Source of the DNA: Dehalococcoidia bacterium
Lineage (GTDB): Bacteria; Chloroflexota; Dehalococcoidia; Lucifugimonadales; UBA1123
Direction of reading: 5' to 3'
Length of the DNA: 64,000 bases
Assembly: GCA_009838465.1 (NCBI GenBank)
Contig: VXRN01000061.1
Location: forward strand, 1 to 64,000
The notes below the pieces were generated by a model. The model was given only the letters and a program-made list of their open reading frames with translations, was not told the origin of the DNA and searched no databases. A program made the position numbers and the translations under genes. Positions 9,841 to 17,758 of this stretch are shown in pieces (within the stretch, counting starts at the first letter, position 1; every line of letters begins with the position of its first letter).

Positions 9841-10776
9841 TCACCGCAGGACCCGCTCGGCCAGCCGCTCTATGACCCGCAGGGCCTCCTCGCCCCTGTT
9901 GGTGCGCGTCTGGAAGACCACCCTCTCGACGCCGACATCGGCGAAGGATTCTACAACGTCGGGGCTGATTCCGTCATACATACTGATCTCATCGGCAAGG
10001 GATTTCACATTCTGTATGATGGAATCAATGCCGACAAACATAGTGATCTGCAAGGAACCGGGATCTCGTCCCGACGCGGCGGCCAGCTCGTCCATGGCGT
10101 CCCTGCCGCGCTTGATGTATTCCGCGGCGGCCCCGCTGGCGATATTCCCGATGGGGACCCCGGGTATCCAGCCGTCGCCCCAGGCAACCGCCCGCCTGAA
10201 CACGTTCCTGGCATTGCCGCCCAGGAGCACCGGGGGGTGGGGTTTTTGGGCCGGCTTGGGGTTGCACCTGACCAGGGGGAAATCGTAGTACCTGCCGTGG
10301 TACTCGGCCTCGTCTTTGGTCCAGAGTTCCTTCATCGCCAGGACAGAGTCTCGTACCTGTGTCCAGCGATGTTCGAAGTCCCCGCCCAGGATCTCGCTCT
10401 CTTCCCGGTTCCAGCCGGCGCCGATTCCGAATATGAATCTTCCCCCTGACCAGTAGTCCAGCGTAGCTATTTGCTTGGCGAGCAGCATGGGTTCGTGCTC
10501 GGGGACCAGTAGGACTGCCGTCCCCAGCTTGAGTTCCTGGGTAGCCGCGGAGACTCTGGCCAGCGTGATTAGAGGGTCGGCCTGGTGGGACAGGTAGTCG
10601 GGTCTGGAGCCGTCCAGGGTGCCGACATAGGGGCTGACGCAATCTACGGGGAAAATCGTGTGCTCGGGCATGAAGAAGGACTCGAAGCCCAGGTCCTCCG
10701 CCTTTTTACCGAGCGCCGCCGGGTCCATAGAGTCACTGTGAACTCCGAAATTACCGCTGCTGATACCAATCTTCAT
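9841..10776 (-). CDS. LLM-class flavin-dependent oxidoreductase (luciferase-like, F420/FMN)
   Basis: The 311-residue protein is a bacterial-luciferase-like TIM barrel. It shows the conserved early strand EDLGFESFFMPEH, the segment LKLGTAVLLVPEHEPMLLAKQIATLDYWSGGRFIFGIGAGW and the later PPVLLGGNARNVFRRAVAWGDGW region. These features fit the F420-dependent TIGR03619-like subgroup or FMN-type monooxygenases, and the cofactor cannot be fixed by eye. Expansion of this superfamily is a known trait of SAR202-type Chloroflexota. It is flanked by two MITEs and lies in a run of oxidoreductase genes. The substrate is unknown. Confidence 0.85.
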   Translation of the reverse strand: MKIGISSGNFGVHSDSMDPAALGKKAEDLGFESFFMPEHTIFPVDCVSPYVGTLDGSRPDYLSHQADPLITLARVSAATQELKLGTAVLLVPEHEPMLLAKQIATLDYWSGGRFIFGIGAGWNREESEILGGDFEHRWTQVRDSVLAMKELWTKDEAEYHGRYYDFPLVRCNPKPAQKPHPPVLLGGNARNVFRRAVAWGDGWIPGVPIGNIASGAAAEYIKRGRDAMDELAAASGRDPGSLQITMFVGIDSIIQNVKSLADEISMYDGISPDVVESFADVGVERVVFQTRTNRGEEALRVIERLAERVLR

Positions 10777-10825
10777 CGGAGTGAATTTCCTTCCTAGAAT
10801 ATCGTCCGGTCATCACGCGGCGCGT

Positions 10826-10979
10826 CAGGGTCTTTCGGTTATTTCCCGATACCACTTCTGTCGTTCGCCCTGAGCCTGTCGAAGGGCCGCCCGTTCATCC
10901 TTCGACAGGCTCAGGACGAACGGAGACAAGTTCACCACGAACGTACTTGGTTTAATTGGTTGATAATCGAAAGACCCTG
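10826..10979. mobile_element. MITE copy 2 (about 154 bp)
   Basis: It has the same ends as the copy at 8493-8657 (CAGGGTCTTTCGGTTAT ... ATAATCGAAAGACCCTG). It is flanked by a perfect 10-bp direct repeat, CGCGGCGCGT (10816-10825 and 10980-10989). The interior contains an inverted pair of the CCTGAGCCTGTCGAAGG motif. The right target copy overlaps the first base of the stop codon of the SDR gene at 10989. Confidence 0.8.
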
Positions 10980-10988
10980 CGCGGCGCG

Positions 10989-11870
10989 TCACGTCAATTG
11001 GAACATTTGGACCGGCAGCATGACCGATGTTCCGGCGTCCACCGGCAGGACCGCGCCCGAAATCCAGCGGGCCTCGTCGCTTGCCAGGAAAACCACCGCC
11101 CAGGCAATGTCCCATGCAGTGCCCTCGGTGCCCAGTGCTCCGGCCCTTCGGCGGAGGTCGCGATGTTCCTCGGTCATGGGTACGCCCCCCGGACTGTTGG
11201 TACCTGCCGAAACCATGGGAGTCCAGAGGTGTCCCGGTATCAGGCAGTTTACCCGTATATTGTCCCGACCGTGATGGGCCGCCATGGAGTAGGTCAGGGA
11301 GATAACACCACCCTTGGCCACCGCGTAGGATACTTCACCGGCTCCCCGGATGCCCGCGGTGGACGAAACGTTGATGATCGAGCCACCCCCGCCCTCGACC
11401 ATGGCCGGAACGGTATGCCCGCTGGCCAGCATGACGCCCTTCAAGTTGATGCCCATTACGCGGTCCCACTCATCTTCCTCCAGATCAGCCACTGTGTGGC
11501 CTCTGACGGCGTTCACCGCCGCATTGTTGAACAGAATGCTTGGGGCGCCGTAACGCTCGATGGTAGCGTCCACCATGGCACGGCAGTCGTCGGACCGGGT
11601 AACGTCGGCCTCGAACACCGACGCTTCGCCGCCTTCTTCCTCGATGATGGCCAAAGTCTCTTCCGCTCGGCTGGCTACCACGTCAACCAGCAGCACTTTG
11701 GCGCCCTCACGGGCCAATAGTATCGAGGTGGCTTTCCCGGTGCCGAAGCCTGGTCCACTCGAACCGGCCCCGGTGACGATGGCGACCTTTCCACTCAGTC
11801 TCAGTCTATTCTGTTCCATTTGCATGTCCTCTTCCGGCATCTCTTTCATCTCTTTCCTGCGAACTGACAT
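10989..11870 (-). CDS. Short-chain dehydrogenase/reductase (classical SDR)
   Basis: The 293-residue protein has a glycine-rich cofactor motif TGAGSSGPGFGTG (about 33-45), NNAA (115-118), catalytic Ser in INVSSTAG (about 169) and YAVAK (Tyr182, Lys186), the full SDR catalytic set. The region between the first glycines is longer than the usual TGxxxGIG. Several in-frame ATG codons (residues 1, 8, 11, 16, 18) leave the start open; the conserved core begins LSGKVAIVTGAG. Its stop codon overlaps the target duplication of the adjacent MITE. The substrate is unknown. Confidence 0.85.
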   Translation of the reverse strand: MSVRRKEMKEMPEEDMQMEQNRLRLSGKVAIVTGAGSSGPGFGTGKATSILLAREGAKVLLVDVVASRAEETLAIIEEEGGEASVFEADVTRSDDCRAMVDATIERYGAPSILFNNAAVNAVRGHTVADLEEDEWDRVMGINLKGVMLASGHTVPAMVEGGGGSIINVSSTAGIRGAGEVSYAVAKGGVISLTYSMAAHHGRDNIRVNCLIPGHLWTPMVSAGTNSPGGVPMTEEHRDLRRRAGALGTEGTAWDIAWAVVFLASDEARWISGAVLPVDAGTSVMLPVQMFQLT

Positions 11871-11892
11871 TCAGTCCTGAACCTCAATCAAC

Positions 11893-12000
11893 TAGCCCCC
11901 TCTCCCTAGGGGCTCGCAAGGGTAGGTAAATGTCCAATCAGCTACGAACTCCAGTCAATAGATCCCCTCTCCCCTTGGGCTGAGAGGGGTAGGCAAAGCA
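11893..12000. repeat. REP-like intergenic repeats
   Basis: This stretch holds C/G-rich units of the kind CCCTCTCCC ... GGGTAGGTAAATGTCCAATCAGCTACGAA. The reverse complement of the last part recurs twice near 14.75 kb. No gene is seen. Confidence 0.6.
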
Positions 12001-12003
12001 AAA

Positions 12004-12044
12004 GTTCCTTCCCCCTTGACGGGGGAAGGTTAGGATGGGGGTGA
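12004..12044. repeat. REP-like palindrome, CCTTCCCCC type (inverted copy)
   Basis: CCTTCCCCC and GGGGGAAGG form a perfect stem, followed by TTAGGATGGGGGTG, the reverse complement of the flank seen at other copies. The stop codon and last few codons of the DUF559 gene lie inside this repeat. Confidence 0.8.
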
Positions 12045-12377
12045 TAGTCGCCGAACAGCCATAAATATCGCTTCCCGCACTGCGTCCGTCTCTTCCAACA
12101 CCTGATTGTTCCAGAACCTGATCATTCTGAAACCTTCAGTCTCCAACCATGCGGTGCGAGCGGTGTCATAGTCCACCTGGTCTGCGTGATGTCCTCCATC
12201 CACTTCTATGACGAGTCTATTCTCAAAGCACACAAAGTCAACGATGTATGGACCTATTGGCGCTTGTCTGCGAAATCTGTAACCTGACACTTGGCGTTTG
12301 CGTAGAATTTCCCACAACGCTCTTTCGGCGTCTGTAAGGTTTTTCCTGAGTTGGCGCGCTCTGGCAGTATTGTTCAT
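12030..12377 (-). CDS. DUF559 protein, predicted very-short-patch-repair-type endonuclease fold
   Basis: This 115-residue protein starts MNNTARARQLRKNLTDAE and contains RFRRQAPIGPYIVDFVC followed by RLVIEVDGG, the D...ExD arrangement of the PD-(D/E)XK nuclease fold of DUF559 (Vsr-like) proteins. No methyltransferase gene is adjacent, which argues against a restriction role. The final codons (RRLSPPS) and the TAA stop lie within the REP-like palindrome at 12004-12044, and an oppositely oriented copy begins 17 bases upstream of the start. The gene therefore looks like part of a repeat-flanked cassette. Its role is unknown. Confidence 0.8.
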   Translation of the reverse strand: MNNTARARQLRKNLTDAERALWEILRKRQVSGYRFRRQAPIGPYIVDFVCFENRLVIEVDGGHHADQVDYDTARTAWLETEGFRMIRFWNNQVLEETDAVREAIFMAVRRLSPPS

Positions 12378-12393
12378 TGTCTGCGTTTCGTCG

Positions 12394-12570
12394 CCCCCAT
12401 CCTAAACCTTCCCCCGTCAAGGTCTGAGAGGGGTAGGTATTGAAACTTGCACGGCGGTTTCACCCCCATCCTAACCTTCCCTCGTCAAGGTCTGAGAGGG
12501 GTAGGGATTGAACTTGCACGGCGGTTTCACCCCCATCCTAACCTTCCCCCGTCAAGGGGGAAGGGACTTT
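12394..12570. repeat. Tandem array of REP-like units (two full, one partial)
   Basis: The unit begins CCCCCATCCTAA(A)CCTTCC, continues TCAAGGTCTGAGAGGGGTAGG and ends TTGCACGGCGGTTTCAC. Two copies occur in tandem, then a third that ends in the full palindrome and GGGACTTT. Unit length is about 70 bp. The remainder up to 12674 holds no gene. Confidence 0.75.
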
Positions 12571-12674
12571 ATCTTGGCCGGTTCGCGCATTTGCATACCC
12601 TTGTCAGTCCTCAATGGGAGAGGAGGATTTGTTCACCCGTAATCGGGTACGACAAAGAGCTTTGGGATGGTCTC

Positions 12675-13649
12675 TTACCCCGTTCCGCGCATCCGCGGGT
12701 CCAGGACGTCCCGGAGCGAATCGCCCAGGAAGTTCCAGGCTAACACAACTGTGATTATTGCCACTCCGGGGAACACGCCCAGCCATGGCGCCACACTCGT
12801 ATATGTCTCGGTCGCCCCGGTCAACATTCCCCCCCAGGAGGGGAAGTCCGGAGGGATACCCAGACCCAGGAAGCTGAGGGTGGCTTCCGTTATGACCGCC
12901 CAGCCCATGCTGATTGTGAAAATAATAAGGTAGGCGGCAAAGCAGTTGGGCGCTATGTGGCGCAGAATGATGCGCCAGTCGCGGGCGCCCACGGCTCTCG
13001 CCGCCAGCACGAAATCCCCCTCTTTTACCCTCAGCGCCTGGGAGCGTATGGTGCGAGCGGTGCCGGGTATGAACCCCACGCTTATAGCCAGTATCACCTT
13101 CTCCAACCCCGCTAATCCCATAAATCCACCGCCCGCGTCGGCGCTGCCAAGCACAGACAGGAGGACCAGAGCTATGATGAGGCCGGGGACAGCCATGAGG
13201 GCGTCAACGAACCTCTGGCCGATGAGGTCTATCGCTCCTCCAAAGTAGGCCGTAGTGATCCCAATCAGGGCGCCCACGGTTACGCCGGCCAATACACTGG
13301 CTACGGCCACATACAGGGACACCCTTGCCCCATAGACCATCCTGCTCAGCACGTCGCGGCCCAGCCGGTCGCCACCCATCCATAGCTTAATCGGAGGGTC
13401 CTCTGTTTCGTCCGATGCCCCCGGGGAAGCGAACACAAGAGAGGTATAGGCTCGAAGGGGGTCATAAGGCGCGATCTGGGGGGCAAAGACGGCGACTATT
13501 ATGAGAATTACGGTTACTATCACTCCGAAGCCGCCCAGGGGCTTTTGAATGCAGAAGTTGGCTGCAATCCGCCAAACCTTGGGCCTTGGTCTCATCTGCT
13601 GAGCAAGCGCCTCAACGGCGGCTGTCGCTCCAAGTCTCTCCTGACTCAT
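12675..13649 (-). CDS. ABC transporter permease, DppC/OppC-like
   Basis: The 324-residue inner-membrane protein has an N-terminal segment, a first transmembrane helix near residues 40-60, a periplasmic loop and a C-terminal five-helix permease domain. The domain contains the EAA-type loop ALRVKEGDFVLAARAVGARDWRIILRHIAPN that contacts the ATPase, and it ends with the typical LGDSLRDVLDPRMR. These are hallmarks of the DppC/OppC half of peptide/nickel-type importers. It starts 9 bases after the DppB stop, so the two are co-transcribed with the binding-protein gene. No ATPase gene is adjacent. Confidence 0.9.
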   Translation of the reverse strand: MSQERLGATAAVEALAQQMRPRPKVWRIAANFCIQKPLGGFGVIVTVILIIVAVFAPQIAPYDPLRAYTSLVFASPGASDETEDPPIKLWMGGDRLGRDVLSRMVYGARVSLYVAVASVLAGVTVGALIGITTAYFGGAIDLIGQRFVDALMAVPGLIIALVLLSVLGSADAGGGFMGLAGLEKVILAISVGFIPGTARTIRSQALRVKEGDFVLAARAVGARDWRIILRHIAPNCFAAYLIIFTISMGWAVITEATLSFLGLGIPPDFPSWGGMLTGATETYTSVAPWLGVFPGVAIITVVLAWNFLGDSLRDVLDPRMRGTG

Positions 13650-13658
13650 CTCTCCACC

Positions 13659-14618
13659 TTACGAGTAACGTATCCTTGGGTCCAGCCAGGCGTAGATGAT
13701 GTCAACCACAAGGTTCGTCAACATGATCATGACCGCCACCACCATGACCAGGGACTGAATCATGATGTAGTCCCGGCGTCCGATGGCATCAATTAGAGTC
13801 CTGCCCAGTCCGGGAATCGAAAAGATCTCCTCTGTGGTCACCGAGCCGGCCATCATCGCCGCGAACTGCCACCCGAAGATGGTCAGCACAGGCAGGGCGG
13901 CGTTCTTGAGGGCATGGCGCACGATGACCGGTCTTTCCATGAGGCCCTTGGACCTGGCCGTGCGGATGTAGTCCTCCCGGATCACCTCCAGCATGGCGGA
14001 GCGGGTCATCCGGGCCGTGATGGCCATAGTATAGAACCCGAGGGCGAGCGCCGGAAATATAAGCTGCTGGAAGTTTAGCCGCGGGTCCTCCCATAGCTCA
14101 GCGTATTTCAGGGGCGGCGACCACCCGAACACAAGGACCAGGAAGTATATGGTAAGGATTGCTACATAGAACGTGGGAATCCCCACTCCGAACATGGTCA
14201 CTATCCTGGCGGCATAGTCGCCCCACGTGTCCTGCTTCATAGCGGAAAAGACACCGAAAGGCAAAGCGAATGCCAGGGCTGTGAATTGCGCCATGACAGC
14301 CAGCTGCAGGGTAACGGGGAGCCTGGCGGACAAGGTGTCGCTGACAGGCTCGAACAAGTACATCGAGGTCCCGAAATCCCCATGGGTCATACCCCATAGC
14401 CAGCTTCCGTACTGGACCGCGATGTGCCTGTCCGTTCCCAGCTCTTTCCGCTTGGCCTCGATCTGTTTCTCTGTGACCCTTGAGAACGCCAGGGAACTGT
14501 GCATCTGGAAGAGCGCGGGGTCGCCCGGCACAATACGCATGAGGATGAACACCAGCAGCGAGACCACCAGCAGCGTGGGTATGAACAGAAGGACTCTCTT
14601 TAGTATATAGGTCTGCAT
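13659..14618 (-). CDS. ABC transporter permease, DppB/OppB-like
   Basis: The 319-residue integral membrane protein begins MQTYILKRVLLFIPTLLVVS, typical of DppB. It has the EAA loop around MLEVIREDYIRTARSKGLMERPVIVRHALKNA and ends LTNLVVDIIYAWLDPRIRYS. It should form the heteromeric channel with the DppC-like protein encoded immediately downstream. Upstream, separated by 432 bases of repeats, is the binding-protein gene on the same strand. The substrate class (peptide, nickel, sugar or other) cannot be inferred from the permease. Confidence 0.9.
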   Translation of the reverse strand: MQTYILKRVLLFIPTLLVVSLLVFILMRIVPGDPALFQMHSSLAFSRVTEKQIEAKRKELGTDRHIAVQYGSWLWGMTHGDFGTSMYLFEPVSDTLSARLPVTLQLAVMAQFTALAFALPFGVFSAMKQDTWGDYAARIVTMFGVGIPTFYVAILTIYFLVLVFGWSPPLKYAELWEDPRLNFQQLIFPALALGFYTMAITARMTRSAMLEVIREDYIRTARSKGLMERPVIVRHALKNAALPVLTIFGWQFAAMMAGSVTTEEIFSIPGLGRTLIDAIGRRDYIMIQSLVMVVAVMIMLTNLVVDIIYAWLDPRIRYS

Positions 14619-14640
14619 GGCCGCCCCTGGTTAGAGGGTA

Positions 14641-14965
14641 GAACTCTCCCCCCATCGGGGAGGAGGGGTAGGTATTTCACCCTCACCCCAGCCCTCTCCC
14701 TGAGGGAGAGGGGGTTTGTTGATTGGATTTCGTAGCTGATTGGATGTTTGCCTACCCTTGTAAGCCCTGAGGGAGAGGGGATCTGTTGATTGGATTTCGT
14801 AGCTGATTGGATGTTTGCCTACCCTTGTAAGCCCCATCGGGGGGAGGGGTAGGCACTTGAAGTATTCACGCTTGCATTTGGGGTTTCACCCCCATCCTAA
14901 CCTTCCCCCGTGAAGGGGGAAGGGACTTTACATGCCCTTGTAAGCCCCATCAGGGGGGAGAGGTA
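14641..14965. repeat. Block of REP-like repeats with a perfect 51-bp direct repeat
   Basis: Between the binding-protein and permease genes lie several G/C-rich palindromic units. A 51-bp stretch beginning TGTTGATTGGATTTCGTAGC is present twice without mismatch (14717-14767 and 14784-14834), each preceded by CCCTGAGGGAGAGGGG. A CCTTCCCCC/GGGGGAAGG palindrome follows near 14900. No gene is seen. Confidence 0.8.
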
Positions 14966-14969
14966 GGTC

Positions 14970-15009
14970 TATCCTGAGCCCGCCGTCATTCGATGGAAGG
15001 CTCAGGATA
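14970..15009 (-). terminator. Hairpin downstream of the binding-protein gene
   Basis: TATCCTGAGCC (14970-14980) and GGCTCAGGATA (14999-15009) form a perfect 11-bp stem with an 18-base loop, 42 bases after the stop of the solute-binding protein gene. No U-run follows, so it may act as an mRNA-stabilising structure or attenuator that lets the binding protein be made in excess over the permeases. Confidence 0.45.
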
Positions 15010-15050
15010 GACTGGCGGAAGGGATAGGGGGGAGGTACTTCCCCTGGCAA

Positions 15051-17414
15051 CTACTCTTCGATCCAGACATGCTCCCACTTCATCTGGGAGTACAGCGTAG
15101 GCCCCATATAGAAATTCTGGAGCTTCTTGTTCACAATGTGTGGCCGAACCGAGTGCCACAAAGTCAGGAGGGGACCGGGGTCCTCTTCTATCAGGTACTT
15201 CTGCATCTTCCTGACGATTTCTTTCCGCTTTTCGGGGTCTTGCTCGGTTGCCTGCTCGACTACGGCATCCCTGAACCACTGGGGAGCGAACTCCGACAGC
15301 CACTTGCAACATGTTTCAGCCCCGTCAAAAAAGCTTATCTGGGTGCTCGGCATCATCAACTGACCAAGGTCCTGGGCTGCGACGAGGAAGTCCCCCGCGC
15401 CGCTGTAGCCTGTCTCCGCGTTATAGCGCGATATGCCTGCGGCGCTATCTATTGGAACGAGGGTCCCGTCTATGTCCAGGAACCTCCTGAGCTGCTCCAA
15501 CTGCAGCTCAGCCCAGGATACCTTGTCTCCCGATATCCTGGTCATCATGGTGAACTTATGGCCCTCACCGGGGGTGTAGATCCAGGGGTCGGTGGTGTCA
15601 GTGGCCTCGAAGCCATTGGGGTGGTCCGCTTCCCACTCGGCGAGCAGCCTCTTGGCCTCGGCTATGTCATCGGGATGTTTCTCGCCGTTAGGGCCCTGTC
15701 TGTAACCGGGCGCGTTGGCTACCTCTTCCGCCGTATAGCCGTACCAGTTGTCCACTCCGAAGTAAGGGGCCGCAAGGTCTGTGCCGGGTCCTGCGCCGAA
15801 CACCTCCACAAATTCGTGGCGGTCGAAGACCAGATTGAAGGCCTGTCTAATCCTTAGATCATTGAAGGGCGGGTTTATCGGCATAAGCATTCCCGCGGGC
15901 CCGAAACTCCCTGTCCACAATACGTCCAGCTTGTCCGGCTCCTCCTCCCCAAGCTTTACCGCTTCCTTGTTGCTGATGGGGGTGACCGCCCAGGACTGGG
16001 TCAACACCCGCCCCGTCCTGAAGGCCGCTATCGTCGGGCCGCTTTCGGTAATTATGAAGTGATGTATGCGGTCAACGTAGGGGAATCCTTCTTTCCAGTA
16101 GTCCGGGTTCTTAATCAATTCCATGGAGACGTCGTTCTCGATTTCTCCTGGCAGGAAGGGCCCCGCGCCCATGGAATTGCTCCACTTGGTCTTGTCTAGG
16201 TCCGACTCGTCCCAGTGCTTGGCGATTATGTTGAAGTACGCCAGAGCCAAAGTGGGGAGGAACTCACCCGAGGGGTACTCGATTGTTACCTGTACGGTGT
16301 TCTGGTCCACTGCCCGGCTATTCCCCTGCTTGTAATATGAGTCAAGATGCACGAACGTGGGCCTTGGCCTCTCTGTGTCGGGGTCCTGCATAGTGTCCAG
16401 GCTGTACACCACATCCTCGGCGGTGACGGGCTGTCCGTCGTGCCAGGTGGCTCTTGGGTCGAGGTTGAAGGTGTAAGTCACGCCGTCGCCGGCCACTTCC
16501 CAGCTGGCGGCCAAGTCGCCCCTTAAATCCCATCGGTCCTCGGTCTCGGGGTTGAACTCGATAAGCTTGCCATGCATCGAGTTGATATTCATGTGGTGGC
16601 CGTCATGTTCATATGGGTGGTGATTCAGGCCGGGGAATAGGTAGTCCGCTATCGTGAGTGTGCCGCCGTACTTGGCGTTCGGGTTAACCATCGCTTGCCC
16701 GGCGACCCCGGTAATCTCAACTACCTCCGCCTGGGCGAACGCGGTGGTCACAGCCTCTTGGACAGCCGCCGCGACTGCCACCTCGACTGCCGATTCGACC
16801 GCCATCTGAATATCCTCTTGGCTTATTCCAGGCTGCGCCATCAGAGCGCTCTCTACCGCCATCGCCATCTGCTCTTCGGTAACTCCGCCGGGCTGGGCAG
16901 CAAGCGCCTTGGCTATCTCCGACGCCACATCGTCAGTGGTGACTCCGGGCTGCTCGGCCAGGGCGTTTGCAATGGCCGACGCCATCTCTTCAGACGTCAC
17001 TCCACCGGGCTGCTCGGCCAACGCGCTGGATATGGCCGACGCCATCTCCTGAGAGGTGACTCCGCCGGGCTGGGCAGCCATTGCGCTGGATATGGCCGAC
17101 GCCATCTCCTGAGAGGTGACTCCGCCGGGCTGGGCAGCAAGCGCCTTGGCTATCTCCGACGCCACGTCCTGTGTGGTCACGCCGGGCTGCTGGGCTTGCA
17201 TCGCCGACTGGATGGCGGCAGCCATCTCTTCAGACGTCACGCCGGGCTGCTGGGCCGCCATGGCCTCCTGCACAATCGCAGCCATCTCTTCCGCCGTGGC
17301 TCCTGCCGGCTGGGGCTGGGCTTCTTCAGCCGAACCGCAGGCCACTGCGGCGAATGTCAGGGTCGCCGCCAAAACTGCCATCAGTACCCAACGAAGTAAA
17401 TGAACGGAACGCAT
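15051..17414 (-). CDS. Family 5 solute-binding lipoprotein with N-terminal ~20-residue repeats
   Basis: The 787-residue protein begins with a lipoprotein signal (lipobox AVAC, Cys26). Residues about 33-215 are then made of about nine degenerate units of 19-20 residues with the pattern QPGGVTSEEMASAISSALA. From about residue 235 a typical peptide/nickel-type binding domain (SBP_bac_5) follows, with NPNAKYGGTLTIADYL, YTFNLDPRATWHDGQPVTAEDVVYS-like sequence and NLVFDRHEF. The repeat region is likely helical and may space the binding domain away from the membrane or oligomerise it. The ATG has GAGGAG 8 bases upstream. It is the first gene of a minus-strand operon with the DppB and DppC genes. The ligand is unknown. 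Confidence 0.9.
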   Translation of the reverse strand: MRSVHLLRWVLMAVLAATLTFAAVACGSAEEAQPQPAGATAEEMAAIVQEAMAAQQPGVTSEEMAAAIQSAMQAQQPGVTTQDVASEIAKALAAQPGGVTSQEMASAISSAMAAQPGGVTSQEMASAISSALAEQPGGVTSEEMASAIANALAEQPGVTTDDVASEIAKALAAQPGGVTEEQMAMAVESALMAQPGISQEDIQMAVESAVEVAVAAAVQEAVTTAFAQAEVVEITGVAGQAMVNPNAKYGGTLTIADYLFPGLNHHPYEHDGHHMNINSMHGKLIEFNPETEDRWDLRGDLAASWEVAGDGVTYTFNLDPRATWHDGQPVTAEDVVYSLDTMQDPDTERPRPTFVHLDSYYKQGNSRAVDQNTVQVTIEYPSGEFLPTLALAYFNIIAKHWDESDLDKTKWSNSMGAGPFLPGEIENDVSMELIKNPDYWKEGFPYVDRIHHFIITESGPTIAAFRTGRVLTQSWAVTPISNKEAVKLGEEEPDKLDVLWTGSFGPAGMLMPINPPFNDLRIRQAFNLVFDRHEFVEVFGAGPGTDLAAPYFGVDNWYGYTAEEVANAPGYRQGPNGEKHPDDIAEAKRLLAEWEADHPNGFEATDTTDPWIYTPGEGHKFTMMTRISGDKVSWAELQLEQLRRFLDIDGTLVPIDSAAGISRYNAETGYSGAGDFLVAAQDLGQLMMPSTQISFFDGAETCCKWLSEFAPQWFRDAVVEQATEQDPEKRKEIVRKMQKYLIEEDPGPLLTLWHSVRPHIVNKKLQNFYMGPTLYSQMKWEHVWIEE

Positions 17415-17591
17415 AACACTGTCTCCTCACCTCAAAAAATGGGCCTCAGCCCGAATTGCGCCCATTCAACCATAGGGAGGGGGTAAAGTCAATAAATAAT
17501 TATCACGAATCAGAATTCCCGAATGGATAGGTGGCAGGACTTGCGCAAGGTTGCGATTCCGAACCCCGTCTCGTCATTTGTATGTTGAAAA

Positions 17592-17712
17592 TCCCCTCTC
17601 CCTCAGGGCTCACAAGGGTAGGCAAACGTGCAAACCAACCATGACAAAGTCCCTTCCCCCATCAAGGGGGAAGGTTAGGATGGGGGTGATTCGGCAAAGA
17701 CCCACCCCTCTC
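17592..17712. repeat. REP-like repeats upstream of the binding-protein operon
   Basis: CCCTCTCCCTCAGGG and CCTTCCCCCATCAAGGGGGAAGG palindromes occur here, with the usual TTAGGATGGGGGTG flank. The whole gap 17415-17758 otherwise holds the upstream region of the binding-protein gene and no gene. Confidence 0.75.
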
Positions 17713-17758
17713 AGCCCGTTATCAGGATGCGTGGTCTCAGACGGACAGGTCGGTCACC

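Noticed and set aside
12394-12570. Tandem repeats considered as a CRISPR array
   Set aside because: Units of about 70 bp follow each other directly, with no variable spacers and no cas genes in the window.
16695-17399. Plus-strand Gly/Leu/His-rich repeats of 234 codons
   Set aside because: They are the antisense image of the binding protein's 20-residue repeats, without a ribosome site.
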